A stretch of 64,000 nt of DNA from Thermovibrio sp. (GTDB lineage Bacteria; Aquificota; Aquificia; Desulfurobacteriales; Desulfurobacteriaceae), in the NCBI GenBank assembly GCA_015490195.1, contig WFYG01000018.1:1-64000 (forward strand). Reading direction: 5' to 3'. Numbering within the stretch: the stretch's first letter is position 1; each line of letters begins with the position of its first letter. The notes below the pieces were generated by a model, which saw nothing but the letters and a program-made list of their open reading frames with translations, had not been told where the DNA came from and did no database searches. Shown piece by piece: positions 40,106-49,436 of this stretch. The position numbers and the translations under genes are program-made.

Positions 40106-42054
40106 AGGGTTCTCTCGTTTCCAGGAACTCCACCCTGATAGTAAATCTTCTTGTTAAATAGATTTCTAACCGTGAGGAAAAGTTTCTGTTTTCCAACGGT
40201 TTTTACAACATTTAGATCAATTCTTCCAAAGCCAGGAATGTCCTGAGAAGCTCTTGAGTAGGCGGTCAGAGAGATGTTCGCAGTTAAGCTATTTCCCAAG
40301 TAAGAAACTCCCACAACCAACTTTTTACGAGGAAACTCTGTAAATCCAGAGGATAGCCCGCCAACACTAAAAACTCTTCCTGTGGAGAGTTCCATTTCAT
40401 AGCAATTTTTAAGTCTTTTCTTAAGAGAAACAACGAAACCTCTAATCCTCACAGTTGAATCTGCATTATCCCATAGGTAGGTCACAGGAGATATTTTTTT
40501 CTTGTATATGAAATCGTGGAACCAATACACATAGAACATTCCTGATAATGTAAATGTTCTGCCGTTAAACTCAATAGATGGCATAATAGAATCTGTTTTT
40601 TCTGCTTTTAAGTGGGGATTTCCAAGAAGTAATGGGTTGTTTTTTATGTACATTTCCTCAAAAGAAGGGATTCTTATTGCTCTACCTGTATTGAGTTTTA
40701 TGTTCCAGTTTCTCCATTTTTTCAAAAGAGAGGAAGAGTAGCTCCAATAATGCCCTACATCGTTTGTTTTATTCCACCTACCATTAAACAAAATAGAGTA
40801 TGAATTTTTTACAAGGAAATATTGGAAGTAAGGAGAAAAGGTGCTTCTAAAGTGAGGGGAAAATAGAGTTTCACTATCTGGAAGCCTCTTTATCTGTGGA
40901 AAGGAAATGATTTTAGAGAGGTCATTGAGGTTTATAGAGGACGGAATGAAATTGGCCTGGAGCTCCGTCCTGTAAAGTTCCGCTTCGCTGTATTCCGCCC
41001 CAAGGAATAGTTTTCCGTAGGCTTTGAAGTCTTTTGAAAGAAGAATACCTATACGGGGGTTCCTCAGGTAGCGTTTTTCTACAGCAAGGAGTTCTCTTTT
41101 GAGAGAAAGCACTACCGAGCATATGGAGTGATTAAAGGGACAGAGGTTGTACCCCCTTTCAAGGTAGAACCAGTTATAGTCAGCAAAGAGATCTAATCTG
41201 TAGCTCTTCAGCTTTTTCTCAATTCCTACTCTATTTATAACGGCTCGCCTGTCGGCATAAGTATTACCTGTAGTTATCATCCCTGTAAGCGTCAGCGGGA
41301 AGTTGTCGTCTCTGTCAACTGCGTAACTTTTCAGATAAAAGCCGGAAGTGCTTTTCAGCTTAAGGTAGTAAACGAAGCTCTTTCTGAGGGTAGAGTAGTT
41401 TCCAGTAACGTTGAATATGTCGGTATAGCTCTTATGGGGAGCTCTCTCTTCTGAGTAGTTAAAAGAGATACTTCCTGAAAAATTATTTTTCCTGAAGCTC
41501 TTAAAAAGTGAAACATAGGAATCGTGGCCGGTACTGAAGGAAGAATCCATATTCAAAGAGCGATCAGATGGAGAGTAGGTAACAAGGTTTATTACGGCAA
41601 GTGAAGCGTTGAAGCCGTAGAGTGAGGTCATAGGACCGTAGATAATCTCAACCTGTTTCACGTTTGAGAGTGAGAATATGTCGTTAACGCTGAACGAGGA
41701 ACCATTTGAAGGATCTGTTATTGGAAGACCATCTACCAGAACCTGTATCTTCTCTGAGTAGTAACTCTGTCTGAGCCCTAGAGCTCCAATGGCTTTTAGA
41801 CCAAAGTAACTTTTCCAGAAATAAAACTCCGGAAGTCTGTCAAGGAGCTCAAAAAGGTTTCTCACTCCCCACCTGTCAATCTGTTCTCTGGTAATTACCC
41901 TGGTGTAACGGGGAACCTCTGAATAGGGAAGGCTCTCCTTTGTGGCAGAAAGGACTTTAAGCTCCTGGGAGAGGAGGTAGTAGGAGTAGAGCTCTTGAGA
42001 GACCGCTCCTGCCGGAAGGAGCATTAAAAGAGCTATTAGAAGGAAAAGAAGCAT
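40078..42054 (-). CDS. TonB-dependent outer-membrane receptor
   Basis: A 658-residue protein. A signal peptide (cleaved near AVSQ) is followed by a plug domain (about residues 45-165: TREQIDRWGVRNLFELLDRLPE, VLVDGLPITDPS, VEIIYGPMTSLYG) and then a barrel of about 490 residues ending in aromatic strands and a final tyrosine. It takes up scarce ligands such as metal chelates or corrinoids, driven by TonB; the ligand is not evident. The gene starts directly before the selA stop on the same strand and overlaps the binding-protein gene by 28 bases. Confidence 0.9.
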   Translation of the reverse strand: MLLFLLIALLMLLPAGAVSQELYSYYLLSQELKVLSATKESLPYSEVPRYTRVITREQIDRWGVRNLFELLDRLPEFYFWKSYFGLKAIGALGLRQSYYSEKIQVLVDGLPITDPSNGSSFSVNDIFSLSNVKQVEIIYGPMTSLYGFNASLAVINLVTYSPSDRSLNMDSSFSTGHDSYVSLFKSFRKNNFSGSISFNYSEERAPHKSYTDIFNVTGNYSTLRKSFVYYLKLKSTSGFYLKSYAVDRDDNFPLTLTGMITTGNTYADRRAVINRVGIEKKLKSYRLDLFADYNWFYLERGYNLCPFNHSICSVVLSLKRELLAVEKRYLRNPRIGILLSKDFKAYGKLFLGAEYSEAELYRTELQANFIPSSINLNDLSKIISFPQIKRLPDSETLFSPHFRSTFSPYFQYFLVKNSYSILFNGRWNKTNDVGHYWSYSSSLLKKWRNWNIKLNTGRAIRIPSFEEMYIKNNPLLLGNPHLKAEKTDSIMPSIEFNGRTFTLSGMFYVYWFHDFIYKKKISPVTYLWDNADSTVRIRGFVVSLKKRLKNCYEMELSTGRVFSVGGLSSGFTEFPRKKLVVGVSYLGNSLTANISLTAYSRASQDIPGFGRIDLNVVKTVGKQKLFLTVRNLFNKKIYYQGGVPGNERTLWLEWRYSY

Positions 42055-43437
42055 TTACGTCTCCAGCTTAAGTATGTGCTCTGCTATCAGTGGAATCTCG
42101 GTTTCAAAGACTGTAAACATGTCAACAAGGTAAGCATCTTCTTTTATTCTACCAACAACCGGCGGGTAAAACTCCCTCATTTTCCTGTCTATTTCTGAAG
42201 CAGAAAGGCCTTCTATCTCTATTTTCACGCAGTAGGTCGGTAGAGTTTGAAGGGGAAGAGCTCCTCCTCCTACCTCCGTTCTATCTTTTACTATTTCAGC
42301 ATTGCCTTTAAATCCTTCTCTGTTTAGAATCCTTATCAGCTCTTTCGCCTTAAACTCAACCTCATGGGGCTTCTGGGAGAGGAACTTCCAGACAGGTAGC
42401 TCTTTAAGGGCAAGAGACTCGTCCAGGTAGTAGATGAGGGTGGTCTCAAGGACTGCCAGAGTCATTTTGTCTATACGGAGAGCTCTATTTAAGGGGTGTT
42501 TCTTTATCTTCTGAAGGAGCTCCCTCTTTCCCAAAATTATTCCGGCCTGAGCACCTCCGAGGAGCTTGTCTCCACTGAAAGAGACAACGTCAACGCCGCT
42601 CTTTAGAACGTCCTGAACTGTAGGCTCGTAAGAGAGCCCGAGTTTTGTTACGTCTATAAAGCTACCGCTTCCAAGGTCTTCATAAACGGGGATTCCGTAT
42701 CTCCTGCCAAGGTTAACAAGCTCCTTTGTTGATACAGATTCTGTGAAGCCTAAAATTCTGTAGTTACTCGTGTGAACTTTCATAAGGAGGGCTGTGTTCT
42801 CGTTTATTGCGTTTTCGTAGTCCCACAGATGGGTTTTGTTGGTGGTTCCAATCTCTTTTAGGAGAGCTCCGCTCTGCTCCATAACGTCAGGAATTCTGAA
42901 AGAACCCCCTATCTCTATAAGCTCTCCTCTTGAGACAACTACTTCTTTTCCCTTTGCAAGGGCTGAAAGAACTAAAAGAACCGCTCCTGCGTTGTTGTTG
43001 ACAACGCAAACGTCTTCGGCTCCCGTAAGCTCTTTAAGTACCCACTCAAGATTCCTGTAACGGAGCCCCCGTTTGCCTTTCTCAAGGTCATATTCAAGAT
43101 TTGAGTAGCCTGTGATTATCTCCTTCAGGTGGTCTGCAACAGAGGGAGAGATGGGAGCTCTCCCCAAGTTCGTGTGGAGAACAACTCCTGTTGCGTTTAT
43201 AACCCTGTGAAGCTTCGGCTTGAGAAGTGAGAGGAGCTCCCTTTTTATCTCTTCCTTCAGCTCTTCGTAGGAGAAGTCCTTTACCTTCCCTTCTGCAATT
43301 CTGCTCCTCAGATTGTTAAGGACGGAATCAACCGCCTTTTTCAGGAAAAAGAGGGGTTTTCCGTCAAGGATTTCAAGGAGCTCCCTGTCCTGCAGAAATC
43401 TATCAACCTTCGGAATCTTACAGTAGAGCTCCCTCAA
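42055..43437 (-). CDS. selA: L-seryl-tRNA(Sec) selenium transferase
   Basis: SelA converts seryl-tRNA(Sec) to selenocysteyl-tRNA(Sec) using selenophosphate and PLP. At 460 residues it has the usual length. The N-terminal domain (IPKVDRFLQDRELL) is followed by the PLP fold with NATGVVLHTNLGRAPIS, NLEYDLEKGKRG, and the PLP lysine in SFSGDKLLGGAQAG. It shows that the organism makes selenocysteine. It overlaps nuoN by 4 bases, so it is transcribed with complex I genes. selB, selC and selD are not in the window; a candidate selenoprotein gene lies at 59785-60399. Confidence 0.96.
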   Translation of the reverse strand: MRELYCKIPKVDRFLQDRELLEILDGKPLFFLKKAVDSVLNNLRSRIAEGKVKDFSYEELKEEIKRELLSLLKPKLHRVINATGVVLHTNLGRAPISPSVADHLKEIITGYSNLEYDLEKGKRGLRYRNLEWVLKELTGAEDVCVVNNNAGAVLLVLSALAKGKEVVVSRGELIEIGGSFRIPDVMEQSGALLKEIGTTNKTHLWDYENAINENTALLMKVHTSNYRILGFTESVSTKELVNLGRRYGIPVYEDLGSGSFIDVTKLGLSYEPTVQDVLKSGVDVVSFSGDKLLGGAQAGIILGKRELLQKIKKHPLNRALRIDKMTLAVLETTLIYYLDESLALKELPVWKFLSQKPHEVEFKAKELIRILNREGFKGNAEIVKDRTEVGGGALPLQTLPTYCVKIEIEGLSASEIDRKMREFYPPVVGRIKEDAYLVDMFTVFETEIPLIAEHILKLET

Positions 43438-44876
43438 ATTATCCCCCTCAGGAATGAACTAAGAGCAAAGAGGGAGGCTTGTGAAATAAGTTCGGGGAAG
43501 ATCCCGAAGAGTATGAGGAAGAAAACCGTTACTGCAACAGCTCCAAACTCAAAAGGTTCAATCGGAGGAAGAACGGCCTCTCCCTCTTTCATGAAAGCGT
43601 AAACGACAGGCCTGAGGTAGAAGTAGAGAGAGATGGCGCTGGCAACCAGTATAGCAACGGCAATTCCCACCTTACCGGCCTTAACAAGGGCAACGAGAAC
43701 GTAGAACTTAGCCCAGAAACCAAAGAGGGGTGGGATTCCAGCAAGGGACATAAAGATAACAACCAGCGAAAGCGCAAGGAAAGGTGAACTCCCGTAGAGG
43801 TTCCTCCAGTCCGACAGGTTTTCTCCCTTAAAGCCTTTTTCGGTCAGTAGAGAGATAAAACCAAAAGCTGCAACGGTCATAAACGCATAGGCAAACAGGT
43901 AGAAGAGAACCGAGAAGACAGCAACAGCCGGAACGGAGACGAGGGCTGTTAGAACAACACCGGTATGGGAAATTGCCGAGTAGGCAAGCATTCTTTTAAC
44001 ATTCTCCTGACGGAGAGCCATGAGAACTCCAACAAAAGCAGAAACTACACCGATAACTGCAAAGACCTCACCCCAGTTTTGAGTAAGAGGAAGGAAAACG
44101 GGGTAGAAGAGTTTTAGAAGTGCAACAAAGGCTGCGATTTTAACAACAGCTCCCATAAAGAGAGTTACAGGGGTGGGAGCTCCGTGATAAACGTCTGGCG
44201 TCCACCCGTGAAATGGAACAGCTCCAAGCTTAAAAAGGAAACCGGAGACAACGAGAGCCAGAGCCAGAAGAACCGGAAAAGAGAGAGTGGAGATAGAACT
44301 GGCCAGATCCCCATAGTTGGTTGAACCAGAAATACCGTAAAGGAGTGCAAAACCGTAGACGATAACAGCAGCACCTACAGATCCCATTATAAAGTACTTT
44401 AGGGCAGCCTCTTTACCTCTGTAATCTTTCTTAAAGAGTGCAGAGAGAACGTAAACGGATATAGACATAACCTCTAAAGAGACGAACAGAGTTGCAAGTT
44501 CGTTGGCAGAAACCATAAGCATTGCTCCAAAAACGGCAAAGAGAAACGTATAGTAAAACTCCCCTATGTAATCTGTATCAAACTTTTTCAGGAATCCATA
44601 ACTAACAAAAACAGCAATGAGTGATGAGAATAGAATCAGAACCTGAGAAAGCCCGGTCAGGAGATCCTTCTTAACAAAACTATTAAAAGCCGTTTCTGGA
44701 ACAAAAGGAGACGAAAAGATCACTAAAAAGACAGAAACAAAAAGAACAAAAACTGAAAACGTAGCAAAGAAACCGTTTTTTACCCGTTTGGGAAGAAAAA
44801 GGTCAATCAGTATTCCCACAATAGCAGACACAAGCACAAAGAACTCAGGAAAGAGCAACTTAAGGTTAAGTTCCAT
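43434..44876 (-). CDS. nuoN: NADH-quinone oxidoreductase subunit N
   Basis: A 480-residue antiporter-like membrane subunit of complex I with about 14 helices. Typical blocks are the ALKYFIMGSVGAAVIVYG region, the lysine-containing helix around FKLGAVPFHGWTPDVYHGAP and the half-channel helices GIPPLFGFWAKFYV. It pumps protons. It is the last nuo gene and overlaps selA by 4 bases; it abuts nuoM. Confidence 0.95.
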   Translation of the reverse strand: MELNLKLLFPEFFVLVSAIVGILIDLFLPKRVKNGFFATFSVFVLFVSVFLVIFSSPFVPETAFNSFVKKDLLTGLSQVLILFSSLIAVFVSYGFLKKFDTDYIGEFYYTFLFAVFGAMLMVSANELATLFVSLEVMSISVYVLSALFKKDYRGKEAALKYFIMGSVGAAVIVYGFALLYGISGSTNYGDLASSISTLSFPVLLALALVVSGFLFKLGAVPFHGWTPDVYHGAPTPVTLFMGAVVKIAAFVALLKLFYPVFLPLTQNWGEVFAVIGVVSAFVGVLMALRQENVKRMLAYSAISHTGVVLTALVSVPAVAVFSVLFYLFAYAFMTVAAFGFISLLTEKGFKGENLSDWRNLYGSSPFLALSLVVIFMSLAGIPPLFGFWAKFYVLVALVKAGKVGIAVAILVASAISLYFYLRPVVYAFMKEGEAVLPPIEPFEFGAVAVTVFFLILFGIFPELISQASLFALSSFLRGII

Positions 44877-46325
44877 CTAAACTCCCCCAAGAAGCGAAGC
44901 TGTGTAACCGTGAACGAACTTTAAGATAAACTCCGGGTTGAAACCCCACCAGATAACGAGAAGTGCCAAAAAGCCAAGGGCTAAAAACTCTCTTGCATCA
45001 AGGTCTTTAAAGGAAAGAATTTTAGGTTCAAGGAAAAAGACGTTCCTGTACATGTATAGCATGTAAGCTGCCCCAAAGATAACCCCAAGAGCCATAAGGT
45101 AACCGACCCAATGGGCAGCTCTGTAACCTCCAAGGATCGTTAAAAACTCCCCTATAAATGAACTTGTTCCAGGAAGACCAACAGAGGCCATCGTAAAGAG
45201 CATAGCAAGAGTTGCAAGTTTTGGAGCAAAGGAGGCAAGTCCTCCCATCTTCTCAACGCTTCTTGTGTGTAGCCTTTCGTATATCGCTCCAACTATAAAG
45301 AAGAGAGCTGCAGAGACCAGACCGTGGTTCAGCATCTGAAAGATAGCACCTTCTATTCCCTGAACGTTTAACGAGAAAAGACCTATCATCACAAATCCCA
45401 TGTGGGAAACGGAGCTGTAGGCAACTATCTTCTTAACGTCCTCCTGAACAAGGGCAACAAGGGCTGTATAGATGATGGCAACAACTCCCAGAACGAAAAT
45501 AACAGGAGCGTAGAGTTTATAAGCATCGGGGAAGAAAGGTAGCGAAAACCTTAGAAAGCCGTAAGTTCCCATTTTAAGGAGAACGCCGGCAAGGATAACG
45601 CTACCGGGGGTAGGAGCTTCAACGTGAGCATCCGGGAGCCACGTATGGAACGGGAAAATCGGGACTTTAACCGCAAAAGCTATAAAGAAAGCCCAGAAGA
45701 GCCACTTTTGAAGCTCAAGAGGTAGCTTAAACTGTGAGAGCTGAATAAGGTCAAATGTAAAGTTACCGGTAACTGAACCGTAAATGATTACAAGAATGAT
45801 CATTCCCACCAGAAGGAAGATACTTCCTGCAAAGGTGTAGATAAAGAACTTTAAGGCCGAGTATATTCTTCTCTCCCCTCCCCAAACGCCGATTATGAGA
45901 CTCATGGGAATGAGCATCGCTTCCCAGAAGATGTAGAAGAGGAGAAGGTCTAAGGAGACAAAAACCCCAACCATTGCAGTCTCAAGGAGGAGAAGGAGAC
46001 TGTAAAAAAGCTTCTTCCTGCGGTCTATGTATTTCCAGGCAGAAGGAACGGCTATAAAGGAAATGAGTGTTGTCATGATAAGCATTATCAGGCTGAGGCC
46101 ATCAACTCCTACCTTGTACCTTATTGAGAAACTGGGAAGCCACGAGCCATAGTCTATGAACTGAAAACCACCTTTTGAGAGGTCGTAGTTAAAGAGAACG
46201 TAGAGGGAAAGGAGAAAGGTTAATCCAGTCGTGAAAAGTGCTATCCACTTAACCCTCTCTTCACTCCTGCAGAAAGCCACAACGAGAGCTCCCAAAAGCG
46301 GCAGCAGCAGTATAACGCTAACCAT
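44877..46325 (-). CDS. nuoM: NADH-quinone oxidoreductase subunit M
   Basis: A 482-residue antiporter-like subunit. Markers include FYIFWEAMLIPMSLIIG with the key glutamate of the fifth helix, KVPIFPFHTWLPDAHVEAPT with the pumping lysine and the histidine pair, and KIVAYSSVSHMGFV. About 14 helices. It sits between nuoL (10-base gap) and nuoN (directly adjacent). Confidence 0.96.
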   Translation of the reverse strand: MVSVILLLPLLGALVVAFCRSEERVKWIALFTTGLTFLLSLYVLFNYDLSKGGFQFIDYGSWLPSFSIRYKVGVDGLSLIMLIMTTLISFIAVPSAWKYIDRRKKLFYSLLLLLETAMVGVFVSLDLLLFYIFWEAMLIPMSLIIGVWGGERRIYSALKFFIYTFAGSIFLLVGMIILVIIYGSVTGNFTFDLIQLSQFKLPLELQKWLFWAFFIAFAVKVPIFPFHTWLPDAHVEAPTPGSVILAGVLLKMGTYGFLRFSLPFFPDAYKLYAPVIFVLGVVAIIYTALVALVQEDVKKIVAYSSVSHMGFVMIGLFSLNVQGIEGAIFQMLNHGLVSAALFFIVGAIYERLHTRSVEKMGGLASFAPKLATLAMLFTMASVGLPGTSSFIGEFLTILGGYRAAHWVGYLMALGVIFGAAYMLYMYRNVFFLEPKILSFKDLDAREFLALGFLALLVIWWGFNPEFILKFVHGYTASLLGGV

Positions 46326-46335
46326 TTACACACCC

Positions 46336-48201
46336 CTAAACAAACAGTAGAAGTAAGATAACCGTAATAACACCTATACCAAAGTAGGCAACGTAGTTGT
46401 TTACAATCCCGGTCTGTGTAAGCCTTAAAACCTCTCCGCACCAGGAGGTGAAGTAGGCAACGCCATTAATGATTCCGTCTATAACGTATCTATCAAAGAA
46501 AGCGTAAACCCTGCCAAGGCCAAAACCGATTCCCTTTACAAAGAGGAAGTTGTACATCTCGTCAAAGTAGTATTTGTTGTAGAAGAGGAGGTAAACTGGC
46601 CTGAGAACCGGGTTCTCTGTGAAAACCTCCGGAGATATTTTCCGCCAGTAGTAGATAACGGCAGCGATGAGAATACCTAAAAGTGCAAGTGAAACGGTTA
46701 TCGTAATGAGGAGGAGCTCCGTTGAGTGAGAGAGCTCCCTCACGTGGTTGGGAACAGAACTTTTCAGGAACTCCTCAAACCATCCCCCCAAAAAACCTGC
46801 AAGAATGGAAGGGATAGCGAGGAAAATAAGAGGAACAGTCATTACGGCTGGAGACTCGTGGAGATGTTTCATCTCCCGAGCATCAAACCTCTCCTCACCG
46901 AAAAAGACCATAAAGACAAGCCTTCCCATGTAGAGGGCTGTGAGGAGAGCTCCAACAACCAGGAAGAACCAGAAGATCAGGTGGCCGTTGGCAAAAGCAG
47001 CAGAAATAATCTTATCCTTACTGAAGAACCCTGCAAAGGGTGGAATTCCCACAAGAGCAAGAGTTCCAATTATGAAGCAGGTAGCAGTTATCTTCATATA
47101 CTTGTAGAGGCCTCCCATCTTCCTTATATCCTGCTCGCCGCTCATTGCGTGAATAACGTTCCCGGAGCCCAAGAAGAGAAGCGCCTTAAAGAAAGCATGG
47201 GTAAAGAGGTGAAACATAGCGTAGATGTAAGCCCCCATTCCAAGGGCTGCAAACATGTATCCAAGCTGGGAAAGGGTTGAGTAGGCAAGAACCCTCTTAA
47301 TGTCAAACTGAGTTAAGCCGATGGTTGCAGCACCGAAAGCTGTTATTACTCCTATAGCTCCAACAATCGGCAGAATATATCCACCGTCAAATATGGGAGA
47401 GCAGCGGGCAACCATAAAAACACCGGCAGCAACCATTGTGGCAGCATGGATAAGAGCAGAAATAGGTGTTGGACCTTCCATTGCATCTGGAAGCCAGGTA
47501 TGGAGAGGGAACTGTGCCGACTTACCTACAGCACCACCAAGGAGGAGAAAACTTATTAAAGAAAGAGTTGCAGCGCTTACAGCTCCAGCCTGAGAGAAAA
47601 CTTTGTGGAAGTCAAGACTGCCAAAGACCCAGAAAACGGCAACAACTCCCAATACAAAGAGAAAATCGCCAACCCTGTTCATTATAAAGGCCTTTATTGC
47701 AGCGTCGGCAGCTCTCTTCCTCTTAAACCAGAAACCTATCAAGAGGTACGAGGATAGACCTACAGCCTCCCAGCCGAAAAAGAGCTGGAGGAAATTCGGA
47801 GAGAAAACAAGAACAAGCATTGAGAAGGTAAAGAGACCTAAGTAGGCAAAGAATCTGTCGTACCCGGGGTCGTCGTGCATGTAGCCGATTGAGTACATGT
47901 GAACGAAGAAGGAGACAAAAGTTACAACAACGAGCATCACTGCTGTTAAAGAATCTATGTAGGCTCCAAAAGAAGCTGAAAGTCCACCGGAGACTACCCA
48001 GTTAAACCACTCCTCACTTAAAACTGCTCCTTTCATTACCTTAAAGAGAACGTAGAAAGAAAGAAGAAGAGAGGTTCCTACGGTAACAAGACCGAAGTAG
48101 TGGGAGCGATTTTTAAAAGATCGCCATCTGAAGAGAACTCCCAACCCGGCAAGTAGGAAAGAGACTAAGGGAAGAAAGGCTATCAAAAATCCAACTCCCA
48201 T
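46336..48201 (-). CDS. nuoL: NADH-quinone oxidoreductase subunit L
   Basis: A 621-residue antiporter-like subunit, the distal pump of complex I. Typical features are FGWEAVGLSSYLLIGFW, KSAQFPLHTWLPDAMEGPTPISALIHAATMVAAG, VLAYSTLSQLGY, and the long C-terminal amphipathic lateral helix region followed by a last transmembrane helix. Length matches the family. One base separates it from nuoK upstream. Confidence 0.96.
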   Translation of the reverse strand: MGVGFLIAFLPLVSFLLAGLGVLFRWRSFKNRSHYFGLVTVGTSLLLSFYVLFKVMKGAVLSEEWFNWVVSGGLSASFGAYIDSLTAVMLVVVTFVSFFVHMYSIGYMHDDPGYDRFFAYLGLFTFSMLVLVFSPNFLQLFFGWEAVGLSSYLLIGFWFKRKRAADAAIKAFIMNRVGDFLFVLGVVAVFWVFGSLDFHKVFSQAGAVSAATLSLISFLLLGGAVGKSAQFPLHTWLPDAMEGPTPISALIHAATMVAAGVFMVARCSPIFDGGYILPIVGAIGVITAFGAATIGLTQFDIKRVLAYSTLSQLGYMFAALGMGAYIYAMFHLFTHAFFKALLFLGSGNVIHAMSGEQDIRKMGGLYKYMKITATCFIIGTLALVGIPPFAGFFSKDKIISAAFANGHLIFWFFLVVGALLTALYMGRLVFMVFFGEERFDAREMKHLHESPAVMTVPLIFLAIPSILAGFLGGWFEEFLKSSVPNHVRELSHSTELLLITITVSLALLGILIAAVIYYWRKISPEVFTENPVLRPVYLLFYNKYYFDEMYNFLFVKGIGFGLGRVYAFFDRYVIDGIINGVAYFTSWCGEVLRLTQTGIVNNYVAYFGIGVITVILLLLFV

Positions 48202-48202
48202 A

Positions 48203-48502
48203 CTACCACCTCAAAGTAGAGAAGTCTTCTGTATTAACACTCTTTCTGTACCTGTAGAGAGCCACAACAATGGCAAGGCCAACTGCAGCTTCAGCCGCTG
48301 CAACAGCCAGAACGAAGAAGACGAAAACCTCTCCAAACAGATTACCGTGTAGCCTGGAGAAAGCTACAAGGAGAACGTTTGCGCTGTTTAGAAGGAGCTC
48401 TAACGAGAAAAAGAGCGATATAACATTCCTCCTTACTATAACACCAAAAAGGCCAACAGCAAACAAAAGTCCGCTTAAAATGAAAAAGTCAAATGGTGTC
48501 AT
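48203..48502 (-). CDS. nuoK: NADH-quinone oxidoreductase subunit K
   Basis: A 99-residue subunit with three helices. Conserved glutamates are seen in LFSLELLLNSANVLLV and in AAAEAAVGLAIVVALYR, both part of the proton path linking quinone site and pumps. It overlaps nuoJ by 4 bases. Confidence 0.95.
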   Translation of the reverse strand: MTPFDFFILSGLLFAVGLFGVIVRRNVISLFFSLELLLNSANVLLVAFSRLHGNLFGEVFVFFVLAVAAAEAAVGLAIVVALYRYRKSVNTEDFSTLRW

Positions 48503-48981
48503 TCCTCCCTCCTTCCAACAGCTACTGCTCCAACAGTTGCAACGAGGAGCAGAACAGAAACCACCTCAAATGGTAGAAGGAACCTGTAAAAGAGAGGAAG
48601 AGCAAGCTCTTTTGCTCCTGAAACTGTAGCTGGTATAGAGCCTCCGTAAAACCTGTAGCCGGCGTAGAGAATGGAGAAAAGGAGAAAGAGAGAAATGGCT
48701 CCTCCAGCTGCCAGAGAAATAGTCCTTAAAGGTTCCTTCCCGAAATTCTTTAAATCCATCGTCATAAGGGTAAAGAGGTAAAGGACAACTATAGCTCCAC
48801 CGTAAACGATAACCTGAACGATGCCTATAAACTCAGCTCCAGCGGTAAAGTAAACAGCACCAAGAGCTACAAAAGAGGCTAAAAGTGAAAGGCCTCCCTT
48901 TATAACATTCCTGTGGGTAACTGACACAACCGCAAACACAACAGAGAGAAATGCAAACAGGTAAAAGAAAACCTCTCTCAT
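48499..48981 (-). CDS. nuoJ: NADH-quinone oxidoreductase subunit J
   Basis: A 160-residue membrane subunit with about five helices; the third holds the conserved VQVIVYGGAIVVLYLFTLM block that includes the pi-bulge region of complex I. I place the start at ATG 48981, in an ATGA overlap with the nuoI stop and after GGGAGAGGAG, instead of the GTG 18 bases upstream inside nuoI. Confidence 0.94.
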   Translation of the reverse strand: MREVFFYLFAFLSVVFAVVSVTHRNVIKGGLSLLASFVALGAVYFTAGAEFIGIVQVIVYGGAIVVLYLFTLMTMDLKNFGKEPLRTISLAAGGAISLFLLFSILYAGYRFYGGSIPATVSGAKELALPLFYRFLLPFEVVSVLLLVATVGAVAVGRREE

Positions 48982-49433
48982 CTCCTCTCCCTCTCCCACT
49001 CCTGATAGTACCTTCCCAGCTCCATCAGATCTTCTTTGTGAAGAATAAGCTTATCAACACTGTACTGTGAAAACTCGTATATATCGGTCATAACAATTGC
49101 ATCTCTCGGACAGGCCTCTACGCAGAGACCGCAGAAGAGACACCTCGTTAGGTCAACGGTAAAATCAACAAGCTCTTTCTTTCCGTCCTTTCCCTCTATC
49201 ATCTCCATGTCTATAACGTTACTGGGACACATTTCAGCACACAGGTAACAGGCTTCACACCTGTAAGAACCGTCTGGGTTGAGTTTCAGTGCGTGGATTC
49301 CTCTGAATCGTTCCCTTGGAGGAACCTTTTCAAAAGGGTAGTGGACGGTAACTGTGGGCTTAAACATTGTTTTCAGGGTTATTGACATCCCTTTTAAAAG
49401 GTCAACGAGAGCAGCCTTTTTGATAACGCTCAT
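48978..49433 (-). CDS. nuoI: NADH-quinone oxidoreductase subunit I (two [4Fe-4S] clusters)
   Basis: A 151-residue ferredoxin-like subunit. Two CxxCxxCxxxCP motifs are visible: CEACYLCAEMCPSNVI and CLFCGLCVEACPRDAI, for clusters N6a and N6b that carry electrons toward N2. The ATG at 49433 has GGGG six bases upstream; a GTG one codon earlier is an alternative. It follows nuoH by 3 bases. Confidence 0.96.
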   Translation of the reverse strand: MSVIKKAALVDLLKGMSITLKTMFKPTVTVHYPFEKVPPRERFRGIHALKLNPDGSYRCEACYLCAEMCPSNVIDMEMIEGKDGKKELVDFTVDLTRCLFCGLCVEACPRDAIVMTDIYEFSQYSVDKLILHKEDLMELGRYYQEWERERR

Positions 49434-49436
49434 CAC

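Noticed and set aside
46726..47280. A 184-residue plus-strand frame opposite nuoL
   Set aside because: It lies on the antisense of a well-conserved gene and has an unlikely composition.
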